Of a DNA stretch of 64,000 nucleotides, positions 1 through 7,724 are shown piece by piece. Each line of letters starts with the position of its first letter. Position 1 is the first letter of the stretch. This DNA is from Natronomonas salina (lineage in GTDB: Archaea > Halobacteriota > Halobacteria > Halobacteriales > Haloarculaceae), in NCBI RefSeq assembly GCF_013391105.1, contig NZ_CP058335.1, positions 62,001-126,000 of the forward strand, read 5' to 3'. A model generated the notes under the pieces. It made no database searches, was not told where the DNA came from, and was given only the letters and a program-made list of their open reading frames with translations. A program made the translations under genes and the position numbers.

Positions 1-745
1 GGTCGTAGAGCCCGCCGGCGGCCATCGCGTCGAGCGTCTCGACGGCGACCTCGCGGTACTCCTCGCGGCCGGTGCGGTCGTAGGCCCGCAGGAGCAGGTG
101 GAGCCGGCCGGGTTGGGGGAACTTCTGGCCGCGGCCCCAGCCGCCGTGCTCGCGGTCGGCGCCCCGGACCGCCGCGCTCGCGGCGGCGTCGACGAACTCG
201 GCGTCGGGGGCGTCGCCGGGGGCGTCGGGGGTGTCCTCGAGTTCGCCGGCGACGGCGTCGGTCCACTGGTCGGCGCGGTGCTCCATCTCCTCGCGGTCCT
301 GCGGGCGCTGCCAGGACTCGGCGATGTCCTCGAGCAGGTCGCCGAAGGCGGGCATCCCGCGCTTCGACTCCGGCGGGAAGTACGTCCCGACGTGGAAGGG
401 CCGGCCGTCGGGGGTCAGCCACACCGACAGCGGCCAGCCGCCCTGGCCGCGGACGAGCTGGCAGACGGTCATGTAGACGCTGTCGACGTCCGGTCGCTCC
501 TCGCGGTCGACCTTGATCGGGACGAAGTGCTCGTTGAGCACCTCCGCGACCTCCGGGTCGGAGAAGCTCTCCTCCTCCATCACGTGACACCAGTGGCAGG
601 CCGAGTAGCCGATCGAGAGGAAGATCGGGACGTCCCGTTCGCGGGCGAGTTCGCGGGCCTCCTCGTCCCAGGGCTGCCAGGCGACCGGGTTGTCGGCGTG
701 CTGGCGGAGGTACGGCGACGACGCCTCGTCGAGGCGGTTGTCCAT
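1..745 (-). CDS. DUF255 (YyaL-type) thioredoxin-domain protein, 3' end outside window
   Basis: The gene reads leftward and leaves the window, so only about 248 N-terminal residues are present. The start MDNRLDEASSPYLRQHADNP is typical of the DUF255/COG1331 (YyaL, SPATA20) family. A thioredoxin-like fold carries the redox pair C50-H-W-C53, followed by HVMEEESF and, later, CQLVRGQGGWPLSVWLTPDG, both family hallmarks. Full members are around 700 residues with a C-terminal six-hairpin glycosidase-like domain, which would lie beyond the edge. The exact role is unknown; a redox or sugar-related function is usually inferred. The family call is secure, the function is not. Confidence 0.9.
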   Translation of the reverse strand, partial: MDNRLDEASSPYLRQHADNPVAWQPWDEEARELARERDVPIFLSIGYSACHWCHVMEEESFSDPEVAEVLNEHFVPIKVDREERPDVDSVYMTVCQLVRGQGGWPLSVWLTPDGRPFHVGTYFPPESKRGMPAFGDLLEDIAESWQRPQDREEMEHRADQWTDAVAGELEDTPDAPGDAPDAEFVDAAASAAVRGADREHGGWGRGQKFPQPGRLHLLLRAYDRTGREEYREVAVETLDAMAAGGLYD

Positions 746-871
746 GCGCTAGCTCGGGTCGCCACGTTACTAAACGTCAGGACTCGGGCCCGGTCGAGCG
801 GCCGCCGATAGCCGCCGTTCGGGCGTCGAAACGCTGTGTACCTTATTACCCGGTAGTCACCTAGCCGAGGC

Positions 872-1222
872 GTGAGCGTCCCCGTGGAGTTCGACCCGAC
901 CGAGACCTGGCTGCTCGAGGACCGCCTGGAGGACCTCCTCGAGGCCGTCCGGTACGAGACCGACCACGTCGCCATCACCCGTTCGGGCGACGAGGCGCTG
1001 CTGGAGAGCACGCAGGCGTCAGGCACGTACGCCCACATCGCGGTGCTGCACCACCGCGAGGCGGTCGGCGAGGCGTCGACGACGGCCGGCGATACCGAGG
1101 GCGACGGGCTCGTCCGGGCGAGCTACCAGCACGAGGACTCCCCGCGGACCGACAGCGTCCAGCGGGCGCTGGAACCGTTCCGCCGAGCGACCCTCGACCA
1201 CGCCTCCGGTCGGCGTCGATAG
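872..1222 (+). CDS. Hypothetical haloarchaeal protein, 116 aa
   Basis: A short acidic protein starting with GTG (MSVPVEFDPTETWLLEDRLEDLL). An AT-rich stretch around 840-848 (taccttattac) lies about 26 bp upstream of the start, which fits a leaderless transcript and supports the GTG. No signal peptide, membrane segment or known motif is visible. The composition and codon use match the neighbours, so it is probably a real haloarchaea-specific gene. It is transcribed divergently from the DUF255 gene. No function is assigned. Confidence 0.7.
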   Translation: MSVPVEFDPTETWLLEDRLEDLLEAVRYETDHVAITRSGDEALLESTQASGTYAHIAVLHHREAVGEASTTAGDTEGDGLVRASYQHEDSPRTDSVQRALEPFRRATLDHASGRRR

Positions 1223-1257
1223 CGGCTTATTTCAACGACCCGCCTGAGGGTCCGTAC

Positions 1258-2031
1258 ATGAGACTCTCGCGCAGAGACGCCCTCCGGGTCGGCGGCGGTC
1301 TGCTGGCGACCGCCGGGGCCGCGGGCTGCGTCGAACGGCGGATCACGAGCCGGGAGACGCGGGTCCAGGACAGTTCGTCGTGGGCGCTGTCGCCCGCTGT
1401 CGACGCGTCGCTCGGCGAATCGGCCTTCCAGGAGTACGTCGACGAGATGGCCGACACGTACGACGACAGCGGGGTCTGGGGGCTGGACGCCGAGCCCGCC
1501 GACTCGTTCGAGGGGGCGTACGTCCAGCGACTCGGCATCCCGGAGGACGAGCCCGGGGAGTCGTCGCTCGACCCGGACTCCCTCGACCTCGAGTCACCGC
1601 TGCTGGTCGCAGACGCCGCCGTCGCCGTCTACGAGGTCGACGACGGCGTGTACCGCTACTGGCTGTGGGCCGCGGCCGACGGCACCGATGACCGGCTCGT
1701 CCGGAACGTCGACGTCTCCGTCCTCTCGGCGCGGGTCGTCTTCCGGAACGGCACGCTCTCGGGCGCGGCGGACGTCGAACGCGACGGCGACGAGGCGACC
1801 GTCTCCCTCGGCGGCGCTCCCGAGGGGAGCTTCCCGCTCAAGGAGACGACGGGGAGCGTCGAATCGACGAGCCAACAGGAGCAGGAAGACGACCCCAGTT
1901 ACGGCGTCGACTGGAGCGGCGGCGTCGAGGGCGCCCAGTCCGTCAACGGGGTCTGCGAGGAGGAGCGCGACGGCGCCCACGACTTCTTCTGGCGCATCGC
2001 GGCCGGCTACACCTACACCGAGCAGAGCTGA
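1258..2031 (+). CDS. Tat-exported lipoprotein of unknown function
   Basis: The N-terminus MRLSRRDALRVGGGLLATAG has a twin-arginine motif (SRRDAL), a hydrophobic core and a lipobox ending at Cys24 (TAGAAGC). The protein is therefore predicted to be exported folded by Tat and anchored by a lipid on the outer face of the membrane. The rest (257 aa) is acidic, with a Gln/Glu-rich linker near residue 205, and resembles no family I recognise. It lies just upstream of purD, but purD has its own promoter-like sequence, so a functional link is unlikely. Confidence 0.8.
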   Translation: MRLSRRDALRVGGGLLATAGAAGCVERRITSRETRVQDSSSWALSPAVDASLGESAFQEYVDEMADTYDDSGVWGLDAEPADSFEGAYVQRLGIPEDEPGESSLDPDSLDLESPLLVADAAVAVYEVDDGVYRYWLWAAADGTDDRLVRNVDVSVLSARVVFRNGTLSGAADVERDGDEATVSLGGAPEGSFPLKETTGSVESTSQQEQEDDPSYGVDWSGGVEGAQSVNGVCEEERDGAHDFFWRIAAGYTYTEQS

Positions 2032-2112
2032 GGTCTTCGGTATCCACGGATCTGCACACTCCACGCTGCAGGAACAGCAAGGCTTACACTTCCGTGCGTC
2101 CCGGTTCCGCCC

Positions 2113-3408
2113 ATGACAGAGACGGTCCTCCTCGTCGGCGGCGGCGGTCGCGAACACGCCATCGCCCGCGCGGTCGCCGGCGCGGCCGACGCGGAACTGT
2201 ACGCCTGCGCGTCGAACCGCAACCCCGGCATCGCGTCGCTGGCCGAGGGGTTCGAGCAGGTCGAGGAGACCGACGCCGGCGCGGTCGTCGACTACGCCGA
2301 GTCGGTCGGCGCGACGCTGGCCGCCATCGGCCCGGAGTCGGCGCTGAACGCCGGCGTCGCCGACGCGCTCGACGACGCGGGAGTGTACGCCTTCGGCCCC
2401 CGCGAGGCCGAGGCCCGCATCGAGACCGACAAGGCGTTCCAGCGGGAGTTCATGGCCGAGCACGACGTCCCCGGCTGCCCGGACTTCGAGGTCTTCGAGG
2501 ACGCCGAGGCCGCCGCCGACTACATCCGCGAGTACGACGGCGACCTCGCCATCAAGCCGCGCGGGCTCACCGGCGGCAAGGGCGTCCGCGTCATCGGCGA
2601 CCAGATCACCGCCGAGGAGGGCGTCGACTACGTCCTCGAGAGCGACTACGACGCGTTCGTCCTCGAGGAGCGCCTCGTCGGCGAGGAGTTCACCGTCCAG
2701 GCGTTCGTCGCGAACGGCGAGTACCGCGTCTCGCCGGCGGTCCAGGACCACAAGCGCGCCTACGAGGGCGACGAGGGACCCAACACCGGCGGCATGGGCT
2801 CCTACAGCGACGCCGCGTTCGCGCTGCCGTTCATGACCGAGGACGACTACGCCGCCGCCGTCGAGGTCATCGACGCCGTCGTCGAGGCGATGCCCGACTA
2901 CAAGGGCATCCTCTACGGCCAGTTCATGCTCACCGCCGAGGGCCCGAAGGTCGTGGAGTTCAACGCCCGCTTCGGCGACCCCGAGGCGATGAACACCCTG
3001 CCCGTCATGGAGACCGACTTCGTCGAACTGCTCGTGGCCGCCCGCGAGGGCGACGAGCTGCCCGAACTGGAGTTTGCCGGCCAGGCGACCGTCTGCAAGT
3101 ACGCCGTCCCCGAGGGCTACCCGACCGACCCCGAGGCGGGCGCGAAGGTGCAGATCGACGAGGAGAGCGCCGGCGACGCGCTCCTCTTCTACGCCAGCGT
3201 CGACGCCCGCGATGACGGCGTCTACACGACGACGTCCCGGTCGTTCGCCGTCGTCGGACTGGCCGACACCGTCTCCGAGGCCGAGGCGATCGCCGAGGAC
3301 GCCCTGCAGCGTGCCGGCGAGGAGGGCCTCCGCGTCCGCCACGACATCGGCACGTCCGACCTCGTCCAGCGGCGGATCGACCACATGCGAGAGATCCGCG
3401 GGAACTGA
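2113..3408 (+). CDS. purD: Phosphoribosylamine--glycine ligase
   Basis: GAR synthetase joins glycine to 5-phosphoribosylamine using ATP, step two of purine synthesis. The 431-aa length is normal. The N-terminal Rossmann-like part begins with VLLVGGGGREHAIARA. The ATP-grasp domain shows KPRGLTGGKGV near residue 150, GEEFTVQAFV near 195, PNTGGMGSYSDA near 225 and EFNARFGDPEAM near 285, all conserved in PurD. A TATA-like ggcttacac around 2080-2088 lies about 28 bp before the ATG, supporting this start. purM lies elsewhere in the window, so the pathway genes are dispersed. Confidence 0.97.
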   Translation: MTETVLLVGGGGREHAIARAVAGAADAELYACASNRNPGIASLAEGFEQVEETDAGAVVDYAESVGATLAAIGPESALNAGVADALDDAGVYAFGPREAEARIETDKAFQREFMAEHDVPGCPDFEVFEDAEAAADYIREYDGDLAIKPRGLTGGKGVRVIGDQITAEEGVDYVLESDYDAFVLEERLVGEEFTVQAFVANGEYRVSPAVQDHKRAYEGDEGPNTGGMGSYSDAAFALPFMTEDDYAAAVEVIDAVVEAMPDYKGILYGQFMLTAEGPKVVEFNARFGDPEAMNTLPVMETDFVELLVAAREGDELPELEFAGQATVCKYAVPEGYPTDPEAGAKVQIDEESAGDALLFYASVDARDDGVYTTTSRSFAVVGLADTVSEAEAIAEDALQRAGEEGLRVRHDIGTSDLVQRRIDHMREIRGN

Positions 3409-3429
3409 AGCGACCGAGGCCGCCACACC

Positions 3430-3807
3430 GTGGACCCGCGTCACCGCGATGGTCTGCTCGCGCTTGCCGGTCTGGGCGTCCTCCTCGCCGGGTCGCTGGC
3501 GACCGTCGGTGCCGGACCGCTCCTCGACCCCGCGGCCGCCGCGGTCGGCGTGGCCGGCGCCGGCCTCCTCGAGGTGGCCTTCCTGCGGTATCCGGGTGTA
3601 CTGCTCGCCGCGTGGGAACGCCGCTACGTCCCCCTCGTCGGCCTCCTCGTGGTCCTCGGACTGGGCTCCCTCGCGGTCCTGTTCGCGCCGGTGCTGGTGG
3701 GCGCGCTCGCCTGGGGACTCGTCACGTACCTCGCGTTGCTGGCCTGCGTGCTGGCGGGCCTCGGCAACCCCCTCTCTGCTGTCTCGAGGCGGAGTGATGG
3801 TGAGTGA
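3430..3807 (+). CDS. Small four-helix membrane protein
   Basis: Starts with GTG 21 bases after the purD stop and encodes 125 residues. Four hydrophobic segments are visible, near residues 8-25, 35-55, 68-85 and 88-108, so it is an integral membrane protein. It may be read through from purD. No family is recognised and the charged ends are short. The start is uncertain because no in-frame ATG precedes it. Confidence 0.65.
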   Translation: MDPRHRDGLLALAGLGVLLAGSLATVGAGPLLDPAAAAVGVAGAGLLEVAFLRYPGVLLAAWERRYVPLVGLLVVLGLGSLAVLFAPVLVGALAWGLVTYLALLACVLAGLGNPLSAVSRRSDGE

Positions 3808-3930
3808 GACCGACCGTCCACGTCCCGACCGGCCGGAAGCACGCTGCACCCGGTCGGCGCGGCCGTCGCTCCCCGCCTATACGAGGCAGTGGGGATATGC
3901 GGCGGTCGGTCCTCCGGCCCGATAGCAGCC

Positions 3931-4671
3931 ATGACGATGGACAGGAACGAGCGAGGTGACGCGGCCGACGGTGGCGGGCAGTACTTCCCGACGGAGGGGT
4001 GGCTGGAGGCGTACGGTCGACTGCTCGACGAGAGCGAGGCCTTCTCGGAGTTCGGCGAGGGCTGGGGCGACGGCTTCGACGGCGACGTGTGCTACGTCGT
4101 CGAGGACCTGCCGCTCGCGGAGACGAGGCTCGGCGACCTGCCGGTGGGCGTCCTCTCCGACCTCCCGGAACACGTCCGGGAGCGGGTCGCGGAGGTCCCT
4201 CTCGCCGAGGCCCCGGAGACGTTCGCGCCCATCCGCGAGGGGTTGCCCGCCTCGGTCGAGGAGAAGCTCGACCAGCTCGAGACCTACGTCCACGATGACG
4301 CGGTGTACGCGCGGATCGGCCTGGAGGACGGCGCCTGCACCGGCGTCGAGGTCCTCGACGACCCCGACGCCGCGGACGTCGGCTTCGTGCTCAGGGGCGA
4401 ATACGGGACCTGGCGCTCCGTCGTCGACGGGCGCCCCTCGACGGCGGCCGTCCTGACCGGGGAGCTGGCGTTCGAGGGGAGCACCGTCCGGCGGGTGCAG
4501 TACGCTCCCATGTTCCAGCTCCTGGGCGAACTCGCCGCCGAGGTCGAGACCGTCCACCTCTTCGAGGGACGCGCGTCGTCGACGCCGGTCCTCGACACCG
4601 CCGTGAGGGGCCACGCGCGGGTCCAGCGGCAGACCCGCCGACACCTGAAACGGACGTTCGACCTGTTCTGA
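3931..4671 (+). CDS. SCP2-like sterol-carrier fold protein (tentative)
   Basis: An acidic soluble protein of 246 aa from the ATG at 3931 (MTMDRNERGDAADGGGQYFP). An ATG two codons later is also possible. The layout FPTEGWLEAYGRLLDES, then VVDGRPSTAAVLTGELAFEG and a C-terminal PMFQLLGELAAEV, resembles archaeal SCP2-type lipid-binding domains, where an amphipathic helix packs over a curved sheet. This rests on pattern memory, not a search, so the family call is moderate. Neighbouring genes give no pathway hint. Confidence 0.6.
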   Translation: MTMDRNERGDAADGGGQYFPTEGWLEAYGRLLDESEAFSEFGEGWGDGFDGDVCYVVEDLPLAETRLGDLPVGVLSDLPEHVRERVAEVPLAEAPETFAPIREGLPASVEEKLDQLETYVHDDAVYARIGLEDGACTGVEVLDDPDAADVGFVLRGEYGTWRSVVDGRPSTAAVLTGELAFEGSTVRRVQYAPMFQLLGELAAEVETVHLFEGRASSTPVLDTAVRGHARVQRQTRRHLKRTFDLF

Positions 4672-4710
4672 CCGGCCGGGCCGACCCGGAGCCGCTCCGG
4701 AGCGGTCGAG

Positions 4711-4923
4711 CTACGACCTCGTCTCCTCGCCCTCGCATCGACGCAGGAACGCCCGGAGGAACGTCCCTCGGTCGACCTCGCCGGCGCCGGCCGCCACCTC
4801 GTCGGCGCGGACCACCACCGCCGGGGCGTTCAGGTGGTCGTCGGTGTCGACGGCGTACTCCCGGAGGGCGTCGGGGAGGCGGTCGGACTTGGGCGGCTGT
4901 CGCGCCACGGCGTCGCTCGACAT
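4711..4923 (-). CDS. Hypothetical protein, 70 aa
   Basis: A small acidic protein (MSSDAVARQPPKSDRLPDAL...) ending in RTFLRAFLRRCEGEETRS-like sequence. It has no membrane segment or cysteine pair. It is divergent from the Bat-type regulator at 5008 with about 85 bp between the starts, so they share a promoter region. Amino-acid composition is haloarchaeal, but the gene is short and could be spurious. Confidence 0.45.
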   Translation of the reverse strand: MSSDAVARQPPKSDRLPDALREYAVDTDDHLNAPAVVVRADEVAAGAGEVDRGTFLRAFLRRCEGEETRS

Positions 4924-5007
4924 ACGCGGGGATTCGGGCGCGAATCCGGTCTGAATGTCGCCGAAGGACCTAGGGAATTTATACCCAGCAGGTCACCAGC
5001 ATCGACG

Positions 5008-5670
5008 ATGAAGTCGATGCGCTGTACCCTCCGGTTCGAGGAGTCGGCGATGCACCCGGTCCACCGCCGCATCGCCGAGGACGACGCCTTCGTCCGCGAC
5101 CAGCTCCTCTTCGGCCACCGGTCGGAGGCGGGCCCCGACACGATGCTGTTCTACGCCGAGGGGGACTGCGAGGCGTTCGCCGACGCCCTGGCGGCCACCG
5201 ACCGCATCGTCGACCACGAGGTGAGGCCGCTGGACGAGTCGTCCTGCTACGCGTACGTCCGCGAGGACATGTCGGAGTTCGACGTCCGGCTGCAGGAGGC
5301 CTTCGAGGGGCCGGGGCTGCTCGTGGTGCCGCCGGTCGAGTTCCGCAGCGACGGCACCGCCCGGCTGACCGTCGTGGGCGAACCGGCGGCGCTGCAGGCG
5401 GCCCTCGAGGACGTCCCCGCCGAGGCCAGCGTGGACGTCGAGCGGATCGGCGAGTACGACGGGTCGCCGCCCGGGACCGGCGCCGACCTCACCGACCGGC
5501 AGCGCGAGGCCGCGGCCGCGGCGCTCGAGGTGGGGTACTACGACGTGCCGCGGTCCGGGTCGCTGGAGGCGGTCGCCGACGAACTGGGCTGTGCGCCGGG
5601 CACGGCGTCGGAACACCTCAGGAAAGCCGAACGGGCCGCGCTGGCAGCGGCGGTAGACCCGGAGCCCTGA
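5008..5670 (+). CDS. Bat-type HTH-10 transcription regulator
   Basis: The C-terminus has LTDRQREAAAAALEVGYYDV followed by AVADELGCAPGTASEHLRKAE, the hallmark of the HTH-10 domain of bacterioopsin-activator (Bat)-like haloarchaeal regulators. The first 150 or so residues form the usual ligand- or signal-sensing part. I chose the ATG at 5008 because an AT-rich box (gaatttatacc) around 4976-4985 is about 25-30 bp upstream. A second paralogue lies at 44824. The regulated genes cannot be told from context. Confidence 0.88.
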   Translation: MKSMRCTLRFEESAMHPVHRRIAEDDAFVRDQLLFGHRSEAGPDTMLFYAEGDCEAFADALAATDRIVDHEVRPLDESSCYAYVREDMSEFDVRLQEAFEGPGLLVVPPVEFRSDGTARLTVVGEPAALQAALEDVPAEASVDVERIGEYDGSPPGTGADLTDRQREAAAAALEVGYYDVPRSGSLEAVADELGCAPGTASEHLRKAERAALAAAVDPEP

Positions 5671-6135
5671 CTACGCGTCGGCGTCGCGGTCGGCGCCCGG
5701 CGTCTCGTCGGCCAGCCCCGCGAGTGCCTCCTCGGCGGTCTCGAGGGCTCGCTCCTTCTTGGCAGGGTAGGCCTCGACCTTCCCGCGGAGCATGAGCCCG
5801 GAGCCGAGTTCGACGTCGCCGTGGAAGGCTGCCTGCTTGTCGAGCTGGATGTAGAAGGCGCAGTTCTCGTCGATGCGGTCCTCGAGTTCGTCCATCAGGC
5901 CCGCGAAGTTCTCGAGGCCGGCGAGCGTCGAGAGGACGTACCGGACCTCGTCGGCCCGCTCGAGGCGGACGGAGAGCACGAGGATGCGGTCGCCGTGGTG
6001 GCCCTCCGTCACCTCGCGTTCGATCTCGGTGTCCTCGGGGAGGAACGTCCGCAGCGCCGCCTCCACCCGCTTCTCGTCCTCCGTGGCGTAGCAGAACGTC
6101 CGGAGGTCGACGTAGTGGAAGGGGACGCTGCTCAT
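5671..6135 (-). CDS. Archaeal exosome-linked RNA-binding protein (COG1325)
   Basis: A 154-aa protein starting MSSVPFHYVDLRTFCYATED, with later motifs VSVRLERADEVRYVLSTL and FYIQLDKQAAFHGDVELG. These match the COG1325/DUF54 proteins that are predicted partners of the archaeal exosome or RNA metabolism. Its start lies four bases beyond the corrected stop of the upstream DUF1918 gene (TGAGCGGATG), so the two are almost certainly one operon and translationally coupled. It ends head-to-head with the Bat-type gene stop. Confidence 0.85.
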   Translation of the reverse strand: MSSVPFHYVDLRTFCYATEDEKRVEAALRTFLPEDTEIEREVTEGHHGDRILVLSVRLERADEVRYVLSTLAGLENFAGLMDELEDRIDENCAFYIQLDKQAAFHGDVELGSGLMLRGKVEAYPAKKERALETAEEALAGLADETPGADRDADA

Positions 6136-6332
6136 CCGCTCACTCCTCGTCTTCGTCGGCAGCGTCCAGGGCGTCCTCGGGGGATGCCGGCCTCCTGGCC
6201 CTCCTCGAACTGGACGATGTAGGTGTTGTCGCCGAACATGGTCTCGGAGACCTGCGTCACCTCGCCGACCTCGCCGTCGTACTCGCTGTGCTTGTCGTTG
6301 AAGACAACGGTGTCTCCCTTCTCGAATGCCAT
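6132..6332 (-). CDS. DUF1918-type small protein with apparent frameshift
   Basis: Starts MAFEKGDTVVFNDKHSEYDG and continues GEVGEVTQVSETMFGDNTYI, a small SH3-like fold family. After QEAGIP the reading frame turns into an Arg-rich tail. If one G is removed from the run of five at 6179-6183, the frame continues as EDALDAADEDEE and stops at 6140, the acidic ending expected for a haloarchaeal member. The sequence therefore carries a probable one-base insertion, either a base-call error or a real mutation. Downstream is the COG1325 gene. Confidence 0.75.
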   Translation of the reverse strand: MAFEKGDTVVFNDKHSEYDGEVGEVTQVSETMFGDNTYIVQFEEGQEAGIPRGRPGRCRRRRGVSG

Positions 6333-6480
6333 ATCCGCGCTTCTCGCCGCCGGGGAAAAAGCCCGTCGCTTCCCCGTTCGAACGCTTTTTGCAGCCGCCG
6401 GTCGAACGGACGGATATGACCCCGACCTCCACCAACGCCCTGGATCGACCGCCGACCGACGCGACGGAGCGGGGGCGGCC

Positions 6481-7048
6481 ATGACCGCGGTCGACGGGCT
6501 CTGGTACCTCGCCGACGAGGCCGCCCAGCGCGCCGCGCAGGCCTACCACCGGACGGCCGACGTCCACGGCGACGCCCCCCTGGAACGGACCTACGAGAAG
6601 TACGTCTCCCGGGGCCGCTTCCGGACGCTCGCCGAGCGCATCCAGTGCAGCGGCGCCCCCTACGGCGCCCATACGCTCGTCTACCGGGACGGCGGCGACC
6701 TCCTCCTGGTCCGCCACGAGGGCGTCGACATGTGGGTGCTCCCCCGGCGGCGGCGTCGACGGCTCGGAGTCCTACCGCGAGGCCGCCGAACGCGAACTCG
6801 GCGAGGAGGCCGGCATCGCCGCCGACTACGAGGGGCTTGCGATGCTCAACCGCGTCGAGATCACCTGCGGGAGCTGCGAGACCTGGGGCGTCCTCCCGGT
6901 GTTCTGCGCCCGCGCCGAGACGACCGACCCGTCCGTCGCGGATCCGGACGACGAGATCAGCAGCGCCCGCTGGTTCGACCCGACGGCGCTCCCCGAGGAC
7001 ACTCGGGACCGCGAGGACGTACTGGCCGCCGCGCGGGCGGTGGCGTAG
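6481..7048 (+). pseudogene. NUDIX hydrolase, disrupted by a one-base insertion
   Basis: The N-terminal part MTAVDGLWYLADEAAQRAAQ runs into MWVLP, where the frame is lost at a run of five C (6741-6745). With four C the protein reads GGGVDGSESYREAAERELGE then EAGI, a perfect NUDIX box (GX5EX7REUXEEXGU), and continues to a stop at 7046-7048 for about 188 residues. The enzyme would hydrolyse a nucleoside diphosphate linked to another moiety. A 22-codon ORF at 6416-6484 ends in an ATGA overlap with this start and follows a TATA-like ctttttgc. The gene is functional only if the extra C is an error. Confidence 0.85.
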
Positions 7049-7717
7049 TCACTCCGCGACGAGCACGCCGTCGCGGAGCCGCGGGACCGTCTCCGAGGAG
7101 TCGAACGCCAGGAGGTCCTCGACCTCGTTCTCGAAGCCGAGGTCGCAGAGCCACGCCGCGGTGCCGCAGTTCTCGATGTCGTCGGCGAGCCGCGACCGGA
7201 CGTCGTCGGTGCACTCCCCGCGGAGGTGCGATTCGATCAGTTCCACGCCCGCGAGGTCCTCTGCGACTGGCTCGCCCCGACGCCCCGCGGCGACGAGCCA
7301 CGCCTCGCGGTCGCGCCCGGCGAGGGTCTCCGCCACAGCGCGGGCGTTGACGGTGCTGCCGACGAAGATGGAGCGGTCGTGGCCGATGCGGTCCATCGCG
7401 CGCGTCCCGTTGGAGGTGAGGATGCCGACGGGTTCGCCGTCGAGGTCGCGCTGGCGGACCAGCGACGGCAGCGGCGACCCGTCGAACCCCTCGACGGGCT
7501 GGCCGTGCTCCTCGCCGACGAGGACGGCGCCCGTCTCCGCCTTGAACGCCAGCGCGCGGTCGACGTCCGCGAACGGCCGGACGTACTCTGCGCCGGCCTC
7601 CAGCAGGCGGACGATGCTCGTCGAGGAGATGATGACGTCGACGACGACGAAGTCGGCGTCCTCGGGCAGCGGCTCGGGGAGGTCCTCCAGTCGGTCGACG
7701 GTCCGGAGGTCGGTCAT
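7049..7717 (-). CDS. comB: 2-phosphosulfolactate phosphatase homologue
   Basis: A 222-aa ComB-family protein with VVDVIISSTSIVRLLEAGA near residue 25 and GILTSNGTRAMDRI near residue 98, both family signatures. In methanogens ComB removes phosphate from 2-phospho-3-sulfolactate in coenzyme M synthesis. Haloarchaea are not methanogens, so the substrate here is uncertain. It ends exactly against the stop of the convergent NUDIX gene and is followed upstream, 7 bp away, by the APH-like kinase on the same strand, so the two may be cotranscribed. Confidence 0.82.
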   Translation of the reverse strand: MTDLRTVDRLEDLPEPLPEDADFVVVDVIISSTSIVRLLEAGAEYVRPFADVDRALAFKAETGAVLVGEEHGQPVEGFDGSPLPSLVRQRDLDGEPVGILTSNGTRAMDRIGHDRSIFVGSTVNARAVAETLAGRDREAWLVAAGRRGEPVAEDLAGVELIESHLRGECTDDVRSRLADDIENCGTAAWLCDLGFENEVEDLLAFDSSETVPRLRDGVLVAE

Positions 7718-7724
7718 CGGCGGC

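Noticed and set aside
1594-3849. A 751-aa open frame opposite purD
   Set aside because: It is the antisense shadow of a GC-rich gene; purD on the other strand is clearly real and the shadow has no recognisable domain.
6416-6484. A 22-codon upstream frame overlapping the NUDIX start
   Set aside because: It has a plausible TATA box before it, but nothing in the peptide supports function; kept as a note in the NUDIX entry.
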